Assembly: GCF_000349945.1 (NCBI RefSeq)
Contig: NC_020516.1
Location: 124,001-188,000, forward strand
DNA: 64,000 nucleotides
Source: Azoarcus sp. KH32C
GTDB taxonomy: Bacteria > Pseudomonadota > Gammaproteobacteria > Burkholderiales > Rhodocyclaceae
Direction of reading: 5' to 3'
The notes under the pieces are model-generated. The model did no database searches, had not been told where the DNA came from, and saw nothing but the letters and a program-made list of their open reading frames with translations. Positions within the stretch are counted from its first letter, which is position 1. The number at the start of each line of letters is the position of its first letter. The position numbers and the translations under genes were made by a program. Below are positions 46,831-54,672 of this stretch, one piece after another.

Positions 46831-47544
46831 ATGGCCAAGTTCCTCAACACCAGCGCCACCAACTACTTCCTCGAAGAGCTGATCAAGACCGCCAAGGATC
46901 GCCTGATCCTGATCAGCCCCTTCCTCAAGCTTAACGACCGCATGAAGGAGCTCTTGGCCGACAAGAACCGGCTCAAGATCGACGTCCGCATCGTCTACGG
47001 CAAGAGCGAACTGCAGCCGGAAGAAATCAACTGGCTCAAGGAACTCACCTACATCCGCACCAGCTTCTGCAAGAACCTGCACGCCAAGTGCTACCTGAAC
47101 GAAGAGCTGGCCATCATCACCAGCCTCAACCTCTACGAGTTCAGCCAGATCAACAACAACGAAATGGGTGTGCTGATCCGCCGCAACGACGACGCGGAAC
47201 TCTACAAGGACACCTACGAAGAAGCCCAACGCATCATCCGCATCAGCGACGAAGTGCGGATCACGCTGGAGCGCGTCACCGCCGAAGCGCGCACCGACGG
47301 CGACGGCAAGGTCGACGGTGAAGAAGCCGCCGACAAGGCCGACAAGCTCACCACCTCGAAACTCGCGCAAAAACTCGGCGTCCGCACCGCCGACATCCTC
47401 GACCGCCTCGTCGCCGGCGGCCTGCTCGAACTGCGCGACGGCAAGCACTACATCACCGCCAAGGGCAAGGAAGCCGGCGGCGAATTCCGCATGAGCCCGA
47501 AATTCGGGCCGTATTTCCTGTGGCCGGAAAACGTCGGGTTGTGA
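46831..47544 (+). CDS. phospholipase D-like protein with C-terminal winged-helix domain
   Basis: From ATG 46831 the protein has 237 residues; an ATG at 46795 would add 12. The N-terminal domain (residues 1-150) is a single PLD-fold unit. Its active-site motif is H84-A-K86 followed by TSLN (97-100), but the Asp of HxKx4D is replaced by E91. A charged linker follows (about 155-180), then a winged-helix-like domain (KLAQKLGVRTADILDRLVAGGLLE) and an ending (YITAKGKEAGGEF, FGPYFLWPENVGL) like antirepressor tails. It could act as a nuclease or a DNA-binding regulator. The NERD gene follows 9 bp later. Confidence 0.85.
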   Translation: MAKFLNTSATNYFLEELIKTAKDRLILISPFLKLNDRMKELLADKNRLKIDVRIVYGKSELQPEEINWLKELTYIRTSFCKNLHAKCYLNEELAIITSLNLYEFSQINNNEMGVLIRRNDDAELYKDTYEEAQRIIRISDEVRITLERVTAEARTDGDGKVDGEEAADKADKLTTSKLAQKLGVRTADILDRLVAGGLLELRDGKHYITAKGKEAGGEFRMSPKFGPYFLWPENVGL

Positions 47545-47553
47545 TCCTGCGCC

Positions 47554-48324
47554 ATGAACGCGATCGACATGACCCCGATCCTGGCGCCCCTGTGGAACGT
47601 CGCCTACTTCCTGATCATCGCCGCGGTGATCGCCGGTGTGCTGCGCTTGCCCGTCGTCAAGGGCTGGTTCGGCGAAGCGCAAGGCGCCGTCGCAAAGCAC
47701 CTGCTGCTCAATAAGGACATCTACACCACCCTCCACAACATCACCATCCCGACCTCGAACGGCACCACCCAGATCGATCACGTCGTCGTCTCGAAGTACG
47801 GCATCTTCGTCATCGAGACGAAGAACATGAAAGGCTGGATCTTCGGCGACAAAAAAGGCCCCCAGTGGACGCAAAACCTCTTCGGCCGCAAGTTCCGCTT
47901 CCAGAACCCCCTCCACCAGAACTACCGCCACATCCGCGCGCTGGCCGAATTCCTCAAACTCGACGACACCAACTTCCACTCCGTCGTGATGTTCTGGGGT
48001 GATGCCCAATTCAAGACCCCGATGCCGGAAAACGTCCTGACCGCCGGCTACACGAGCTACATCAAGAGCAAACAGAAAGTGCTCTTTTCCGACGACGACG
48101 TCCGCTCGATCGTCTCCGTGATCCAGTCCGGAGCGCTGCCGAAAACCTGGGCGACGAGAACCGCGCATGTCGAATCGCTCAAGGCGAGGCATTCGACTAC
48201 GACGACGTGCCCGAAATGTTCGAGCGAGCTGGTGTTGAGGACGGCGAAATCGGGGGCGAATGCGGGGAAGCAGTTTTATGGGTGTTCGAAGTTTCCGGCG
48301 TGTCGGTATGTGCGGAATGTTTGA
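47554..48324 (+). CDS. membrane-anchored NERD nuclease-like protein with topoisomerase-type zinc ribbon
   Basis: The 256-residue protein has one N-terminal membrane helix (about residues 12-31). A NERD domain follows (about 40-170) with the restriction-endonuclease-like core D75 in QIDHVVVS and E88-T-K90 in VIETKNMKGWIFG. The C-terminus is a topoisomerase-type C4 zinc ribbon with C219, C222, C244 and C250 (CPKC and CRYV ends). The nuclease would face the cytoplasm at the membrane. From about 48190 codon endings change from C to G and T. It is the second gene of the PLD-NERD pair. Confidence 0.9.
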   Translation: MNAIDMTPILAPLWNVAYFLIIAAVIAGVLRLPVVKGWFGEAQGAVAKHLLLNKDIYTTLHNITIPTSNGTTQIDHVVVSKYGIFVIETKNMKGWIFGDKKGPQWTQNLFGRKFRFQNPLHQNYRHIRALAEFLKLDDTNFHSVVMFWGDAQFKTPMPENVLTAGYTSYIKSKQKVLFSDDDVRSIVSVIQSGALPKTWATRTAHVESLKARHSTTTTCPKCSSELVLRTAKSGANAGKQFYGCSKFPACRYVRNV

Positions 48325-48334
48325 AGGGATTTCG

Positions 48335-48913
48335 ATGAACAAACCTCCATTTCCGCGCCTGCTCGCCGCCGCGCTCGCGCTCCTCGCGATGCCGCTCATC
48401 ACGCATGCCCAATCGATCTACCGCTGCGAACAGGGCGGCCGCGTCACCTATACCGACTCCCCCTGCAATCGCCCGCTGATTCAATCGGGCAACGCCGCTC
48501 CCGCACTAACCTCCAGTGTGAAACAGACCGTCGTCGGCGGTGGATACGAAAAGCCGAACGGCCCGTGGCAGGGGGAGGCGCAATACCAGGTGACGAATGC
48601 GGGGCTACGGCAGAACGGCACTCACTTCGTCGTGCCCTTGAGTATGGAGATTTCCGAAGACGGCAAGTTTGTCGGGTCGAGCCCGGAAAACCGGTGCCAA
48701 TTGCTCGGCGTTGCTTCGCCGGGGTATACGCCGAAGATCCTGAACTTGGATGTGACTTTGTCGAATTGCGCCGCGGAGGATCTGAATCAGCGGTATCAGG
48801 GATCGTTGGTTTTGAATACGGCGGCGCGGACGGCGCAGTTGAGTTTGCATGCGCAACGGATATGGCCTGGAGTAGCTTTGATTGCGGATGTGAAAGGGAC
48901 GATGCGAAGGTGA
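48335..48913 (+). CDS. DUF4124-like exported protein (full-length paralogue)
   Basis: From ATG 48335 the protein has 192 residues. A signal peptide ends near THA-QS (residue 26). The mature N-terminus SIYRCEQGGRVTYTDSPC is DUF4124-like. After a linker ending VVGGGYEKP there is a beta-rich domain of about 110 residues with two further Cys (NRCQ and SNCA) that I do not recognise. The C-terminal half uses G- and T-ending codons, unlike the C-ending codons of the first half. The start lies 11 bp after the NERD stop, so it may be the third gene of that operon. Confidence 0.82.
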   Translation: MNKPPFPRLLAAALALLAMPLITHAQSIYRCEQGGRVTYTDSPCNRPLIQSGNAAPALTSSVKQTVVGGGYEKPNGPWQGEAQYQVTNAGLRQNGTHFVVPLSMEISEDGKFVGSSPENRCQLLGVASPGYTPKILNLDVTLSNCAAEDLNQRYQGSLVLNTAARTAQLSLHAQRIWPGVALIADVKGTMRR

Positions 48914-49022
48914 TTATTCGGACGCGCAGCGTCAGGCCGAACCCGGGGCCAGATGCGGACGTTGTGACCCGCGCAACGGATGTCTGGTTTTCTTCCAAAA
49001 CGTGACGCCATAAATCAAGCGC

Positions 49023-49466
49023 CTACTTCGGACATTCCCCAAAAATCGGAGGGCTACCGGTCAGGTGGGGGCCCAAATCTCTTTGGACGACCACCCGAAA
49101 ATTGGCCGATGCTACGATCCCTTCGTCGGTGAAGTTGATGGATAAGATCTTGAAGGTTACCGGGATGCCCGTTACACCTCCCCTCAAGCCACCACCATAC
49201 AAGAATGCAACTCCACCCTCCTCAGATTCACGCACATAGACAAAGCAATGGCCGTTGCGCCCCCTATGGTCAGGGTCACCAAGTTTTGAGATAACGTCCG
49301 CCCTAGTCGTAGTGCCAGTAACTATGAATTCGGGAACTGAATTCGATATATTCTGGCGCGTCCCCGGTCTATCCCCCAATGGCAGCACGGGGATGGGTAA
49401 GCAGCTGCATAAAATTCCCGGCAACAAGAGGGCCAAGATTGCGCGAGTCCTTTTCTGCCAGTTCAT
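49023..49466 (-). CDS. lipoprotein with BamE/SmpA-like motif
   Basis: The 147-residue precursor has a basic N-terminus, a hydrophobic helix and a lipobox-like ILCSC with Cys22 the likely lipidation site. The segment FIVTGTTTRADVISKLGDPD has the G-T-T/K-x-x-V-x-x-x-L-G-x-P pattern of BamE-like outer-membrane lipoproteins. A glycine-rich strand follows (FLYGGGLRGG). It is AT-richer than the flanking genes and may be acquired. The specific function is unknown. Confidence 0.8.
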   Translation of the reverse strand: MNWQKRTRAILALLLPGILCSCLPIPVLPLGDRPGTRQNISNSVPEFIVTGTTTRADVISKLGDPDHRGRNGHCFVYVRESEEGGVAFLYGGGLRGGVTGIPVTFKILSINFTDEGIVASANFRVVVQRDLGPHLTGSPPIFGECPK

Positions 49467-49530
49467 TTTGAAAAATTGGCTGCGATTACGAGAACCATCA
49501 TAGCTTGCGACACGAAGTTCCGCTCTTAAG

Positions 49531-49590
49531 TTAGATGAAGCCGAAGCCGCGGTCGTCGTTCCATTTGCCCAGCGTGCCGTCGATGCGCAT
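49531..49590 (-). pseudogene. N-terminal remnant of a cold-shock-domain protein
   Basis: The minus strand from ATG 49590 encodes 19 residues, MRIDGTLGKWNDDRGFGFI, then TAA. This is the start of a cold-shock domain with the RNP1 residues K-W-N-D-D-R-G-F-G-F. The remaining RNP2 half and any membrane domain are missing. The break at about 49533 marks a deletion or insertion joint. Confidence 0.7.
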
Positions 49591-49756
49591 GGGAAGCCCG
49601 AATGTCATTTGATGGGGGCATGATACGCGGAGCTGACGGCCAGATGAATTGGCGCTGCGAGCCACGGCATCTCGTGCGGCGACGGGCATATGGATTCAGC
49701 TATCATCGCGTCGCCGTGGCCATCCACTTTGAACCCCGCCAGAACGACGACAAAGC

Positions 49757-51238
49757 ATGAAAGACATCCGAAATCTCGAATCGCTCCTCGCTGCCGGCAT
49801 GCCGCTTGTTGCTGTTGAATCGCACGAGGAGTCCAAGGTGCTGGCGATGATGGAGCGCTTCGCCAACCTGAACGACCGCGCGATGTTCGTCTGGACGCTG
49901 ACCCACGGACTGCGGCCGCGCAATACTGGAAATTCCGCCTACAACACCGAGGAGATCGTTCAGGCCTTGCGCCATATCGAGGGTTCGCCGCAGAACGCCA
50001 TCTACGTGTTTGTCGATGCCCACCCCTTCCTTGAAGATCCGATGGTGGTGAGGACGATCAAGAACATTGCCAATAAGGCCGAGGTCGTGCCGCGCATGCT
50101 GGTGTTCCTGTCGCACCAGATCACGCTGCCGCCCGAACTGTCGCGGCTGACGGCGAGCTTTACGCCATCACTTCCGGATGCGGCGAGGATCAAGGCGATC
50201 CTGAACGAGGAGGCGACGCGCTACCGCGGCGCCACCGGCAGCAAGGTGAGTGCCAACCGCGAGGCGCTCCTGATGCTGATGCAGCATCTGGCGGGCCTTA
50301 CCGAAGAGGACGCGCGCCGTCTGGCGCGCATGGCGATCCGTGACGACGGTGCGGTGACGCTGGCAGATATCGGCCGCGTGCTGAAGGCTAAACACGAATT
50401 CCTGCAGGGCAGCGACATCCTGTCGCTGGAGCCGGGCATCCCTGACATTGATCAGCTTGGCGGTCTGGCCAATCTCAAGCGCTGGCTGGGTGTGCGGCGC
50501 GAGATCTTCCTCTCCGGCGACTCCTCCAGCCCGCTGCCGCCGCCCAAGGGCATGCTGCTGCTCGGCGTGCAGGGGGCCGGCAAGAGTCTGGCCGCAAAAT
50601 GCGTCGCGGGTGCCTGGCACCTGCCGCTCTTCCGTCTGGATTTCGGCACCCTGTATCAGAAATATCACGGCGAGACGGAAGCCAACCTGCGCGAGGCGCT
50701 GCGCGTCGCCGCGGCGATGGCGCCCTGCGTGCTGTGGATGGATGAAATCGAAAAGGGCATTGCCGGCGACGCCGACGGCGACAGCGATGGCGGCGTCTCC
50801 AAACGCCTACTGGGCACGCTGCTGACCTGGATGGCTGAACGCAGCGCACGCGTGTTCATGGTCGCAACCGCGAACGACATCTCGCAGTTGCCACCGGAGC
50901 TGATGCGCAAGGGGCGCTTCGACGAAATCTTTTTCGTCGACCTGCCGCAGGCGCCGGCACGGGAGCAGATCTTCACCATCCATTTGCAGCGCCACAAACT
51001 GGTGCCGGAAAGCTTCGACCTGCCTGCGCTTGCGGAGGCGGCGGACGGCTTTTCCGGTGCGGAAATCGAACAGGCGATCGTTTCCGCGCTCTACGAGGCA
51101 CACGCCGCGAAGGCGCCATTGGCGACGGCGCATGTGCTGCAGGAATTGGCGCGGACGCGACCGATCTCGGTGGTGATGGCGGAGAAGATCGCCAGGCTGC
51201 GTGAATGGGCTTCGGAGCGCGCGGTGTCGGCCGATTGA
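49757..51238 (+). CDS. Ycf46-like AAA+ ATPase
   Basis: The 493-residue protein has an N-terminal domain of about 220 residues as in Ycf46 proteins (ESHEESKVLAMMERFA near the start). One AAA+ module follows, with Walker A GVQGAGKS at residues 270-277, Walker B WMDEIEK (D329-E330) and the sensor/arginine-finger segment PELMRKGRFDEIFFVDLP. The C-terminal lid carries GFSGAEIEQAI. In cyanobacteria Ycf46 is linked to CO2 acclimation; the role elsewhere is unknown. Neighbours give no clue. Confidence 0.92.
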   Translation: MKDIRNLESLLAAGMPLVAVESHEESKVLAMMERFANLNDRAMFVWTLTHGLRPRNTGNSAYNTEEIVQALRHIEGSPQNAIYVFVDAHPFLEDPMVVRTIKNIANKAEVVPRMLVFLSHQITLPPELSRLTASFTPSLPDAARIKAILNEEATRYRGATGSKVSANREALLMLMQHLAGLTEEDARRLARMAIRDDGAVTLADIGRVLKAKHEFLQGSDILSLEPGIPDIDQLGGLANLKRWLGVRREIFLSGDSSSPLPPPKGMLLLGVQGAGKSLAAKCVAGAWHLPLFRLDFGTLYQKYHGETEANLREALRVAAAMAPCVLWMDEIEKGIAGDADGDSDGGVSKRLLGTLLTWMAERSARVFMVATANDISQLPPELMRKGRFDEIFFVDLPQAPAREQIFTIHLQRHKLVPESFDLPALAEAADGFSGAEIEQAIVSALYEAHAAKAPLATAHVLQELARTRPISVVMAEKIARLREWASERAVSAD

Positions 51239-51331
51239 ATCGTTCCGACATCAACTGCAGGATGGGCTGATCGTTGCGATATCTGTCGCTCAACCCATCC
51301 TGGGCGGACTGCAAGCTGCGGCAGCTTCCGT

Positions 51332-51694
51332 TCAGTTGGCCGGACTCGGGTGGTCCGTCGTGAATTGATGCTTGAGCCAGGCGTCCGACAAGGGGGCGGC
51401 CGACATGTCTTTCTCGGTCGGACCGGTGCGGCCCGCGACGCCTTCGGTCGATACGAAGGCCATGGGTTTGCCCGCAAATTGGCGTCCAAGCCAGGCGACG
51501 GCATAGTCGTGGCCGGATTCGTCTGAGCCGCGGGCGCGCGGTGCGCTCATCGCCTCTCTGGCCGTGAGCTCACGGTGATCGGTGCTGAATTGACGCTGCA
51601 GCCATTCGGTCGAGTCGACCGCGCCGGCCGGTGCTGCCGCAAGGATTCCGGCGCCGAGGGCGGCCAGAATCAAGCCTTTCGAGACTGTTCTCAT
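51332..51694 (-). CDS. small exported protein with three WLxxQF repeats
   Basis: From ATG 51694, with a GGAGG ribosome site, the precursor has 120 residues and a signal peptide cleaved near AGA-VD (residue 26). The mature part has three copies of a short motif: WLQRQFSTDH at W31, WLGRQFAGKP at W68 and WLKHQFTTDH at W106, with spacings of 37 and 38 residues. No Cys is present. I know no named family with this repeat. It is a small periplasmic or secreted protein. Confidence 0.8.
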   Translation of the reverse strand: MRTVSKGLILAALGAGILAAAPAGAVDSTEWLQRQFSTDHRELTAREAMSAPRARGSDESGHDYAVAWLGRQFAGKPMAFVSTEGVAGRTGPTEKDMSAAPLSDAWLKHQFTTDHPSPAN

Positions 51695-52020
51695 GATCAG
51701 TTCCTCCAGTTCTACGTTGGGGGGAGGGTGGCGAGCACACCCGTACTGATTAGTCGTGCGATGCATGCCTTTTCTTACAGCCCGGACTCTTGCCGCGCTG
51801 AAGCTGCCACGTAGCTTAGACGTCTGCGGATGGCGAAAGATTGCCCAAGGTCAGAATCCTTTTCCGGCATGCCCCTTGCTGAAATCCTTGGGACGGATCT
51901 CTCGGGAGGTACGGGTGTCGCGAAAAAGAACGTGGGCATCTTGATCGCCATGCCGTTCCTGCGCAGTTGTGTCGTTTCGGCGCAGCCAGGCGACAGCTTT
52001 TCGATCAGAAGGAGGACGGG
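51695..52020. other. 326-bp gap ahead of nosR
   Basis: No convincing gene is seen on either strand. It should hold the divergent promoters of the WLxxQF protein and nosR. An FNR/Dnr half-site TTGAT lies at 51941, but its other half does not match. The last 15 bases contain the AAGGAGG ribosome site of nosR. Confidence 0.5.
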
Positions 52021-54159
52021 ATGGCGCGGCAAGCTTGCGGCTTCTGGCGGCTGTGGCCGCTGGCTCTCCTGCTGTGGGTCGTGGCGGCCTCGGCCGGAGA
52101 ACTGACGCAGGCCGACGTTGCGCGGCGTTTTCCGCCCCCGCTGCAGGTCGGTGCGAAGATCGGTGCGACCCTCAACGAGGCGCCGGCCTGGCCTTTGACG
52201 AACGAGCTGACCCCGGAGGCGGGGCCGGTCGGCTACGTTTTCGAATCGATCGACCTTGCGCCGATCCCGGGATTTGAAGGCACGCCCTTCAACCTGCTGA
52301 TCGCCATCGATGCCCGCGGCGACTTCACCTCCGTCGAGGTCCTGCGCCAGCACGAGCCGGTCTTTCTGTCTGGCTTGGGCGAGGCGCCATTGCACGCCTT
52401 CGTCGCGCAGTACGCCGGCAAGAACATCAAGCAGCCGATCACGGTGTCCAGCGCCTACGGGCGTAGCAGCGACGCCGGCGGCCGCCGCGTGGTCCTCGAC
52501 GGCGTCGCCAAGGCGACGGCTTCCATCCGCGTCGTCAATCAGACCGTACTCACGGCCGCGCTCGCCGTCGCCCGGGCCCACCTCGGCCTCGCGACGCCGG
52601 GCCGACACGGGGCGGTCGCCGAGGTACGTACGGAACTGTACGAGAACAAGGATTTCGCCGCCCTGCTGCGCGACGGCGACCTCATCCGCAAGCGCTGGAG
52701 CAATCGCGAAGTCGAAGCCCTTTTCGCCGGCACCGATGCGGCAGGGATTGACGAAGCGGCCCTGGCCGCGCCCGACGACACCTTCATCGATCTCTACGTC
52801 GGCTACCTCAACGCTCCCACCCTCGGGCGCGCGCTGCTCGGCGAGCGCGGCTACGCCGAGCTCATGCGCCAGCTCGGGCCGGGGCAATCCGCTTACTGGC
52901 TGGCGGCCCAGGGCCGTCACCGCCTGCTGGGGCCGGACTTCGTGCGCGGCACCATGCCGCCGCGGCTGACCGTGAGCCAGGACGGCCCCCTGGAAGCGCG
53001 CGACGCCGACCTCGAACTGCGCCCGCCGGCCGGCGCGCCGCCCTTCGACACCATGGTGGTCCTCAAGTCGCCGCAATTGTCGGGACTCGACCCGGGGCGG
53101 GGGGTGAATATCGCGCTGGAGGTAGTGCGGGAGAAGGGGCAGATCTACCCGGTCCTCACCCGCCAGACCCTCGATCTCGATTACACCCCGCCCGCGCGGT
53201 ATTTCACCTGGCCGCCGGAGCCGCTGCCCGAATGGCTCGTTGCCTGGAAGGCCCGCTGGCCTGAGCTGGCGATCATCGCGGCCGGGCTGCTTACGCTCTC
53301 CCTGGTGCTGGCGCGGCCGCGCCGGCTGGCGATGGACGAGCGCCGGATGTTCGCCTTCCGCATGGGATTCCTGGCCTTCACGCTGGTCTTCGTCGGCTGG
53401 TACGCGCAGGGCCAGCTCTCCATCGTCCAGCTCACCGGCGCGGTCAAGACCCTGGTGGCGGGCCAGGGGCTGGGCAGCTTCCTGTATGACCCGGTGTCGC
53501 TGCTGCTCATCGCCTTCACCGCGATTTCCTTCGTGCTGTGGGGGCGCGGCACCTTCTGCGGCTGGCTGTGCCCCTTCGGTGCGCTGCAGGAATTCGTGGC
53601 CGTGATCGCCCGCCGGCTTGGCGTGAAAAACCGGCGTCTGCCGCAGCGGCTGGAAAGCCTCCTCGAACGTGGCCGCTTTGTGGTCCTCGCCGGCCTGCTG
53701 CTCGCCGCTGCCGTGGCACCGGGCGTGGCCGAGGGCCTAGTCGAGATCGAACCCTTCAAGACCGCGATCACCGTCGGCTTCGACCGCAGCTGGCCCTTCG
53801 TCGCCTGGGCGGTGCTGCTGCTCGCGTTGGGCGGTGTCTATTACAAGTTCTTCTGCCGCTTCGTCTGTCCCCTCGGCGCGGCGATGACCGTGGGCGGGCG
53901 CCTGCGCCGCTTCGACTGGCAGGCAATCCGCCCGGAATGCGGCCACCCCTGCCAGACCTGCCGCGCCCGTTGCGAATACGACGCCATTGCGCGCGACGGC
54001 CGCATCCTCTACGACCGCTGCTTTCAGTGCCTGGACTGCGTGGGCGTCTATCACGACGCGCGCCGGTGCGCGCCGCTCGTCTTCCATGCCCGCACGGGCC
54101 GCGAGTGGCGGCTGAATCAGGCGTCAGCGCAGGCACCGGCGGAGCAAACCGCGGACTGA
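52021..54159 (+). CDS. nosR: NosR/NirI family membrane flavo-iron-sulfur protein
   Basis: NosR feeds electrons to nitrous oxide reductase and is needed for nosZ expression. From ATG 52021 (AAGGAGG ribosome site) it has 712 residues: a signal/membrane helix, a periplasmic FMN-binding domain with the likely flavinylated Thr166 in AKATAS, five or so membrane helices (about 415-620), and a cytoplasmic ferredoxin-like end. The CGWLCP and CRFVCP motifs are present. The Cys-rich tail CGHPCQTC, CEYD and CFQCLDC binds two 4Fe-4S clusters. No nosZ, nosD or nosL adjoins it, so it is an orphan copy, possibly NirI-like. Confidence 0.9.
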   Translation: MARQACGFWRLWPLALLLWVVAASAGELTQADVARRFPPPLQVGAKIGATLNEAPAWPLTNELTPEAGPVGYVFESIDLAPIPGFEGTPFNLLIAIDARGDFTSVEVLRQHEPVFLSGLGEAPLHAFVAQYAGKNIKQPITVSSAYGRSSDAGGRRVVLDGVAKATASIRVVNQTVLTAALAVARAHLGLATPGRHGAVAEVRTELYENKDFAALLRDGDLIRKRWSNREVEALFAGTDAAGIDEAALAAPDDTFIDLYVGYLNAPTLGRALLGERGYAELMRQLGPGQSAYWLAAQGRHRLLGPDFVRGTMPPRLTVSQDGPLEARDADLELRPPAGAPPFDTMVVLKSPQLSGLDPGRGVNIALEVVREKGQIYPVLTRQTLDLDYTPPARYFTWPPEPLPEWLVAWKARWPELAIIAAGLLTLSLVLARPRRLAMDERRMFAFRMGFLAFTLVFVGWYAQGQLSIVQLTGAVKTLVAGQGLGSFLYDPVSLLLIAFTAISFVLWGRGTFCGWLCPFGALQEFVAVIARRLGVKNRRLPQRLESLLERGRFVVLAGLLLAAAVAPGVAEGLVEIEPFKTAITVGFDRSWPFVAWAVLLLALGGVYYKFFCRFVCPLGAAMTVGGRLRRFDWQAIRPECGHPCQTCRARCEYDAIARDGRILYDRCFQCLDCVGVYHDARRCAPLVFHARTGREWRLNQASAQAPAEQTAD

Positions 54160-54246
54160 TCCTCGACAAGCCACGCCGGGACGAGCATGCGCACGGATTC
54201 GGATAGAATTCGCGCGATTTCAAACGGATGTTTCGGGGACGAGCCG

Positions 54247-54672
54247 ATGGAAGACAATTCGTTAGCAAGTCTCGGTGCGCTGCACTTTCTTGTCGTCGAC
54301 GACGACCCGTTGATGGTTTGCGTCGCCGTTGAACACTTCAGTTCTCAGGGCATCGAAGTGGAGGCGGTCAGCAATGGTGCGGAGGCATTGCGCAAGATGG
54401 AGGCTCGGCTGCCCGATCTGGTGCTTTGCGATCGCAAGATGCCTGAAATGTCCGGCGCCGCATTGTTGGAGGAAATTCGTCATCGCGGACCGGAGTGGCA
54501 GCGCGTCGCCTTTATCTTTGTCACCGGCCTGGTGGACAGGCGGGATCGCTACGCCATGATGCCGCTCCATCCGGATGGCTACATGACCAAACCGGTCGAT
54601 TTCGACAAGGAAGGTCCGGTGATCGCGAAAATTCTGCGCGAGAAGCGCGCTGAATATGGCGCTGCCCCGTGA
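54247..54672 (+). CDS. single-domain response regulator
   Basis: From ATG 54247 the protein has 141 residues, one receiver domain with no output domain. The acidic pocket is D18-D19-D20, the phosphoacceptor is D62 in LCDRKMPEMSG, and the switch residues are Thr in FVTGLV and Lys in YMTKPVDF. Its stop overlaps the GTG start of the hybrid kinase (GTGA), so it is very likely the kinase's partner. An ATG at 54187 would add 20 residues. Confidence 0.93.
   Translation: MEDNSLASLGALHFLVVDDDPLMVCVAVEHFSSQGIEVEAVSNGAEALRKMEARLPDLVLCDRKMPEMSGAALLEEIRHRGPEWQRVAFIFVTGLVDRRDRYAMMPLHPDGYMTKPVDFDKEGPVIAKILREKRAEYGAAP

Noticed and set aside
51941..51954. FNR/Dnr box ahead of nosR
   Set aside because: Only the TTGAT half is present; the second half does not resemble ATCAA.
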